This document shows positions 59,763 to 64,000 of a DNA stretch of 64,000 bases, piece after piece (positions within the stretch are counted from its first letter, which is position 1; every line of letters begins with the position of its first letter). The position numbers and the translations under genes are program-made. The notes below the pieces were generated by a model. It had not been told where the DNA came from and made no database searches. It saw nothing but the letters and a program-made list of their open reading frames with translations. The stretch lies in contig NC_088796.1 of NCBI RefSeq assembly GCF_011386835.1, forward strand, positions 90,379,468 through 90,443,467, given 5' to 3'. Origin of the DNA: Chrysemys picta bellii. Taxonomy: Eukaryota > Chordata > Testudines > Emydidae.

Positions 59763-61046
59763 GACTTAGAACATCATCATCATGTTTAAGGCTGGATCTG
59801 TCTTGGTGAAATCATGTTTTGAAAGATAAATGTTTTCTGTTCGTATTATTTATAAACACAAATATGGATGAGTCGCTAATGAAAAAGTCCATTATGTGCT
59901 GCTATTCCATAAGAGAGAAGGCTAGCTGTAGTCGCCCATCACATTTTCCAGACACAGCTAGTTAATGGTGAGTAAGGGGACCAGTCTTTGTGTAGTTAAA
60001 AAGAGGTAACCTAGCAGGGAACCCATGAACTAAGTGCACTCCTCTTTGCTTTTGCAGATATAAACCCCATTCCCTGCTCAGGTAATTTCCTCCATTATTA
60101 GCAGGGGCAGTAGCACCTGAAAACTAGCTTCTCTGCCTTCAGATAATAGCCTGAAGATGATGGGGGGGGGGGGAAAACGGGACAGATTGTCTTTCCTAGG
60201 AATCCTTTAGAGGAAAAAGAGTAGACCTGATCTCCTGAAATAAATGGAAAGCTGGTGGGTAGGAGGAATTTAGGGGGAAAGCACTCAAAGGAAAATGCCT
60301 TGGCACTGAGCTCCCTCCCCCTCTTCCTTCAGAGAGTGACAGCTTGCTGCTTGTCTCACCATTCCTGTTGCTGCTCATTGCTATACTGGTGGGAGGGTAG
60401 CCTGCTGTCTGCTCTCCAGACCTGTCGGTCACCTTGTCTGCGGCAATGGGACAGACTCCTCCCTGCTCCTCCTGTTATGATAGACAGATGCTGCTGGCTC
60501 CCATTCCTGCTGCTGATGCTACAAACGACCTAAGCATGTTTTTAAAGATCTGGCCAAGACCGATCCTTTACTGTGAACCTCACTTCTCTGAAGAGTGAGG
60601 CTGATGGACACAGCAACCCTACAAGGTAATGTAACTAGTTTGAGGTCTAGGTACAAACTGGGAATTGCTGGCCATTGTGGGGGTTGGTATAATTGAGCCA
60701 ATGAGGTATCTTGTTCTTCTTTAAGTATGTAGCTGGGAATTTACATGACCTTCAGCTTGGAACAAATAGGCCATCAGAGAGCAACAGTAGCAGAATCTCC
60801 ACTTGTCAGTTACAACGGTTATTGCAGAATTATTTACATAGCTGGGTTTGATGTTTTTCCTCTTGGTAGCTGTTTGAACTGGAAACAGAAGTCTGGTTTG
60901 CTTTAATCTGAAGTAATGTGACACAGATAAATCAGTGGGGGAGGGATTATCCCTACTCCCCTCAGGCAAGTGAGAAACCTGTTTATTGCTTACAGAAACT
61001 AAATCCTAACAATCGAAGAAGGCTAATTTTAAATTGGGGGTGGGGG

Positions 61047-61911
61047 GGTGTTACTCACACACTCTCGGGCACCTATCTTTACCCAGTTCCTAGGGCTCCG
61101 GGGGAAAGGCACCTACCCGTACCCAGTTTCTAGGGCTCAGAGCGTAATCTTCTGCAGGTTTGCTGGGTCTTTTACTAGTGAAAGAGCCTGACACAGTAAT
61201 ATCCTTAACCTCTATTTATTAACAGTCACCAAAACAGAATGCACATGCTAAGCATACAATGCTCACCACTCCCAATAAGGCAGATTAACTTTTCCTGGTG
61301 ACCAGTCAGGATCAGGTCATCTGGGACTCCAGCTTCTGCCCGGTGTGATTGGCTGGGTGTTGAGGTCTGGCAGCTCTGATCTTGGGGCTGTGTCCTGCAG
61401 TTGGTTCCAAGGAACTTCCTTTTGGACCCCAGTTTATATAGTGAAACTTGAGTCCTGCTTAGCTGTACCTTAACCAATCATTTTGCTAAAATTTTAATAA
61501 ACAATTCTCTAACCAGTCCTAACATATTGTAAAACAATTCTTTACCCAATCATACCCCACCACCTTAGTTGATTTAAATCTTACAAAATTAGTTATGCAA
61601 CAGACAGAAACAATCAAAGAACCAGACAGAGACGATACAGATAAACAAGAGAGAGGTAGGGACCATAAAGGCAAAACAATAAAGAAGTAGAGATTTCACA
61701 CCCAAACTGTTGATAAGTGATTCCTTGCCAGACAGAATGCCATCAAATAAAGTTTTCTTTAACCATCTTAAGAGATTCCTTGCTTATTTGGTGATGGTGG
61801 ATTTTATTAGGAGGCACACCTTCGTACCAGCCCAATATTACATCGCTTTGATAGGTTGATGTGAGTTTCTGCTTCCTGGTTAATGGCTGCTGCTCTCCTA
61901 ATATGGCTGCA
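61047..61911 (-). mobile_element. Candidate LTR of an endogenous retroelement
   Basis: On the minus strand, CACTATATAAACTGGGGTCC (near 61440) offers a TATA box and TTAATAAATAGAGG (near 61215) a poly(A) signal in the right order for an LTR. A 36-nt direct repeat lies near 61069-61135. TG...CA limits were chosen by eye; no target duplication or viral protein is seen. Confidence 0.4.
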
Positions 61912-62039
61912 GAAAAAAGGCCTCAGACCGTACAAGGGAGTTGAGCTGGATTGTAATTAAAAAGAAAAATTTGTTTTAATAATAAAGAGAGCTGTTCAGA
62001 CCTTCAAATATGGGTGTCTAAATATAGTTTTAAATAAAA

Positions 62040-62170
62040 GAGGACCGATTTTCAAAGGTGCTGAGTGGAATTTGTGGGTGCTTAGCACTTCTGGAAATCA
62101 GGCCACTTATATATAGGTGCCTATGTAGATGCTTAGGTACTTTAGGTACTCATTTAAAAATCTTAGCCCT
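62040..62170. repeat. Old dispersed repeat
   Basis: GATTTTCAAAGGTGCTGAG and GGTGCCTATGTAGATGCTTA with TTAAAAATCTTAGCCC have the style of an ancient amniote repeat; similar words occur near 15580 and 27990. Confidence 0.35.
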
Positions 62171-63943
62171 TCCCACCCAAAACTATATTGGCTGAGGGAC
62201 AATTTTGACTCTTGGTCATATATGACCTGAGGTGATGTAACTGTTTTCCAAGCAGTATGTTAGATACATGTCCTGAATTGTGTGTTTGAGGGTTTTTTGG
62301 GCCCACACTTGATAAAATCCAAGCACAACTTCAACACTGTGCAGTAGGTAGAGCTGCACTGGGTACATGTATTGGGAGAACTGTGACTTTATTAAATGTA
62401 GATCTGACCTAGTGGATTCACCACAAGAGGGTGCCATTTACCTGAATTTAATATTGGCATGAACCAGACTCTAGGTCTGAACAATACCTGAAACTGTGTG
62501 TGTTGGGAATGTTGCATTTGGCCATTTCAATGTGATGCACTGAACCATAATCTTATAAATTGGGGCCCACTTCTAATTTGTTTCTCTTATAACACATAAG
62601 AAGGATATGCAAAAAGTAATCTGAAATCAATTGGCTATTAGTCCAGGACTCTTTCACACTGAAGCAAACAGTTTGGATACAGATTTTGGATTAAATAGGT
62701 TTATGGGCATTTTATACAAGACAGTAGTACAGAAAGAAATGGATCAATCTTTTGCAGTTTGATTTTTGGCTGTGTCACTTGTAGGGAAAATACCTACCAG
62801 ATAGTTATCAGTTTTTGATTTGTCTGGTATAGCGGAGTTTCTTTATCACAGCTGTTCCCAAAGCTCATTCATAGCATTGTGCCAAGGAGGGAGTGTTGGT
62901 ATTTCTTTGGGGTACCACAAGAGCAAGTCTAACTTCTACTAGAAAAAGCTATAAACACATTTTTAACTGATAACCCAGCTAATGATTCAATTAATTTCCC
63001 CAAAGATGTCTTTGAACACCACCATCCTTGCCTGAAAAGGAGTGAGCTAGTTGGATTAATCAAGGTCATAAGTTGGGATGAGAGTACTGATGGGGATAAT
63101 ATATACATAGCAATATATCAGAAAGGTTCTTCACAATATTACTTCTCTTGAAGAGCATCTCTCATAGAAAATGTATCCTACGATGACTTACAAGGTTAAA
63201 ACAAAGAGGTAGATACCAGGGAGGAGGGCTAGTTTCAGGTAATATGGGTAGTCCAGACCAATATTCACTGAGCTATGGTTAAAGGGTATTCTAAACATGT
63301 TTTGATACATATATACACACCAAAAAAAATAAAAAATAAACATGCTTTCATATTCTTTAAATTCTGTGAATTATGTACGCAACTTTTTATGCAAAAATTT
63401 CTAAGTACAGAATTAACATGTGAAAGTGGACTCTATATTTATTTTTTTTATCTTATTGTTGTAATGAGGGTTTTTGTTGTTGTTTAATAGACAGGCCAGA
63501 ATATACTGGATTGAGAGTAGTGATTGTATGTAGCTGTCCTAGGCCCTTATCCTGCAAACACATATGTATGAGCATATCTTGACACAGGAGGAGTCCATTG
63601 TCTCTGCTAAGACTACTCAAGGCCATAGTTGTATAGTCTTAACTTTAATAAGGACTTTAACACCTACAAAGCATTGTAAATTGAAGAGAAAGTAAACAAG
63701 TTTTTAAGAACAGTTACATCTGAATTTAAGTACTCTAATAGGGAGCGCGGCCTTTGGTGTGTACATTTTTAAATGACTGTAACAAAGAACCTTAATTCAC
63801 TGGCTCAGTTTGGGAGGGACACTGAAAATAATATGCTGAATTGCTTGTATGTATCTGTGAAATCCAAAGACTGTGTGTCTGTGGGGAGCAATGTGCAAGC
63901 CACCTACTTGAAGTGGGATTCTCCCTTATTAGTAGAGTGACCA

Positions 63944-64000
63944 GATGTCCCAATTTTATAGGGACAGTCCCGATTTGGGGGGCTTTTTCTTGTATAGGCT
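63944..64000 (+). repeat. Dispersed repeat cut by window edge
   Basis: GAGTGACCAGATGTCCCAAT and TATAGGGACAGTCCCGATTT start a common turtle repeat (from memory); its end lies beyond the window. Confidence 0.45.

Larger units (their letters stand above)
56491..64000. other. Intergenic region downstream of UBQLN1
   Basis: No gene is recognised on either strand. In mammals IDNK lies downstream in this direction (from memory), but no IDNK-like exon was seen here. Contains CR1 pieces, a candidate LTR and old repeats. Confidence 0.65.

Noticed and set aside
56500..64000. Search for IDNK exons expected downstream from mammalian gene order
   Set aside because: No P-loop kinase or other IDNK-like peptide was seen on the minus strand; the gene may lie beyond the window.

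Overview
The window is vertebrate nuclear DNA, most probably from a turtle. The evidence is spliced genes with GT-AG introns, a CR1 LINE with the ATTCTATGATTCTATGA-type 3' end found in sauropsids, and many hAT, pogo/Tigger-like, Harbinger-like and DIRS-like remnants of the kind common in turtle genomes. The turtle assignment is an inference from repeat content and intron size; no single marker proves it.

Two protein-coding genes lie head-to-tail on the plus strand. Positions 1-14100 hold the 3' part of GKAP1 (G-kinase anchoring protein 1): seven coding exons from a 23-nt micro-exon at 2233 to the stop at 13827-13829, with its poly(A) signal at 14081. Earlier exons lie before the window. After about 3.7 kb of repeat-rich intergenic DNA, a CpG island (about 17800-18800) with an NRF1-type site opens the complete UBQLN1 (ubiquilin-1) gene. 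Its 11 coding exons run from ATG 18277 to TAG 55450 and encode 588 or 587 residues, depending on a NAGNAG acceptor at the last exon. All exon phases join cleanly, and the UBL, STI1-like and UBA regions are intact. The same order and orientation, GKAP1 next to UBQLN1, is known in mammals (from memory).

The rest is intron and intergenic sequence. UBQLN1 intron 1 (16.4 kb) carries a 5'-truncated CR1 with two reading-frame breaks, hAT and Harbinger-like MITEs, a MIR-like SINE, a large hAT-like block and a candidate solo LTR. Later introns hold a decayed DIRS-type reverse transcriptase interrupted by a hAT MITE with a perfect 8-bp duplication, a hAT element nested inside another hAT element, a LINE-2-like reverse transcriptase fragment, a second LTR-like copy and a 623-bp hAT element. 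GKAP1 introns hold two Tigger-like families; one copy contains three long GC-rich palindromes in tandem. From 56.5 kb to the end I see no gene, only CR1 tails, a candidate minus-strand LTR and old repeats.

I found no CRISPR array, operon, tRNA, rRNA or novel multi-gene system. The points most worth a second look are the tandem palindromes, the nested transposons, a GC-AG intron in GKAP1, the NAGNAG acceptor and 84-nt cassette-type exon of UBQLN1, and the DIRS remnant.
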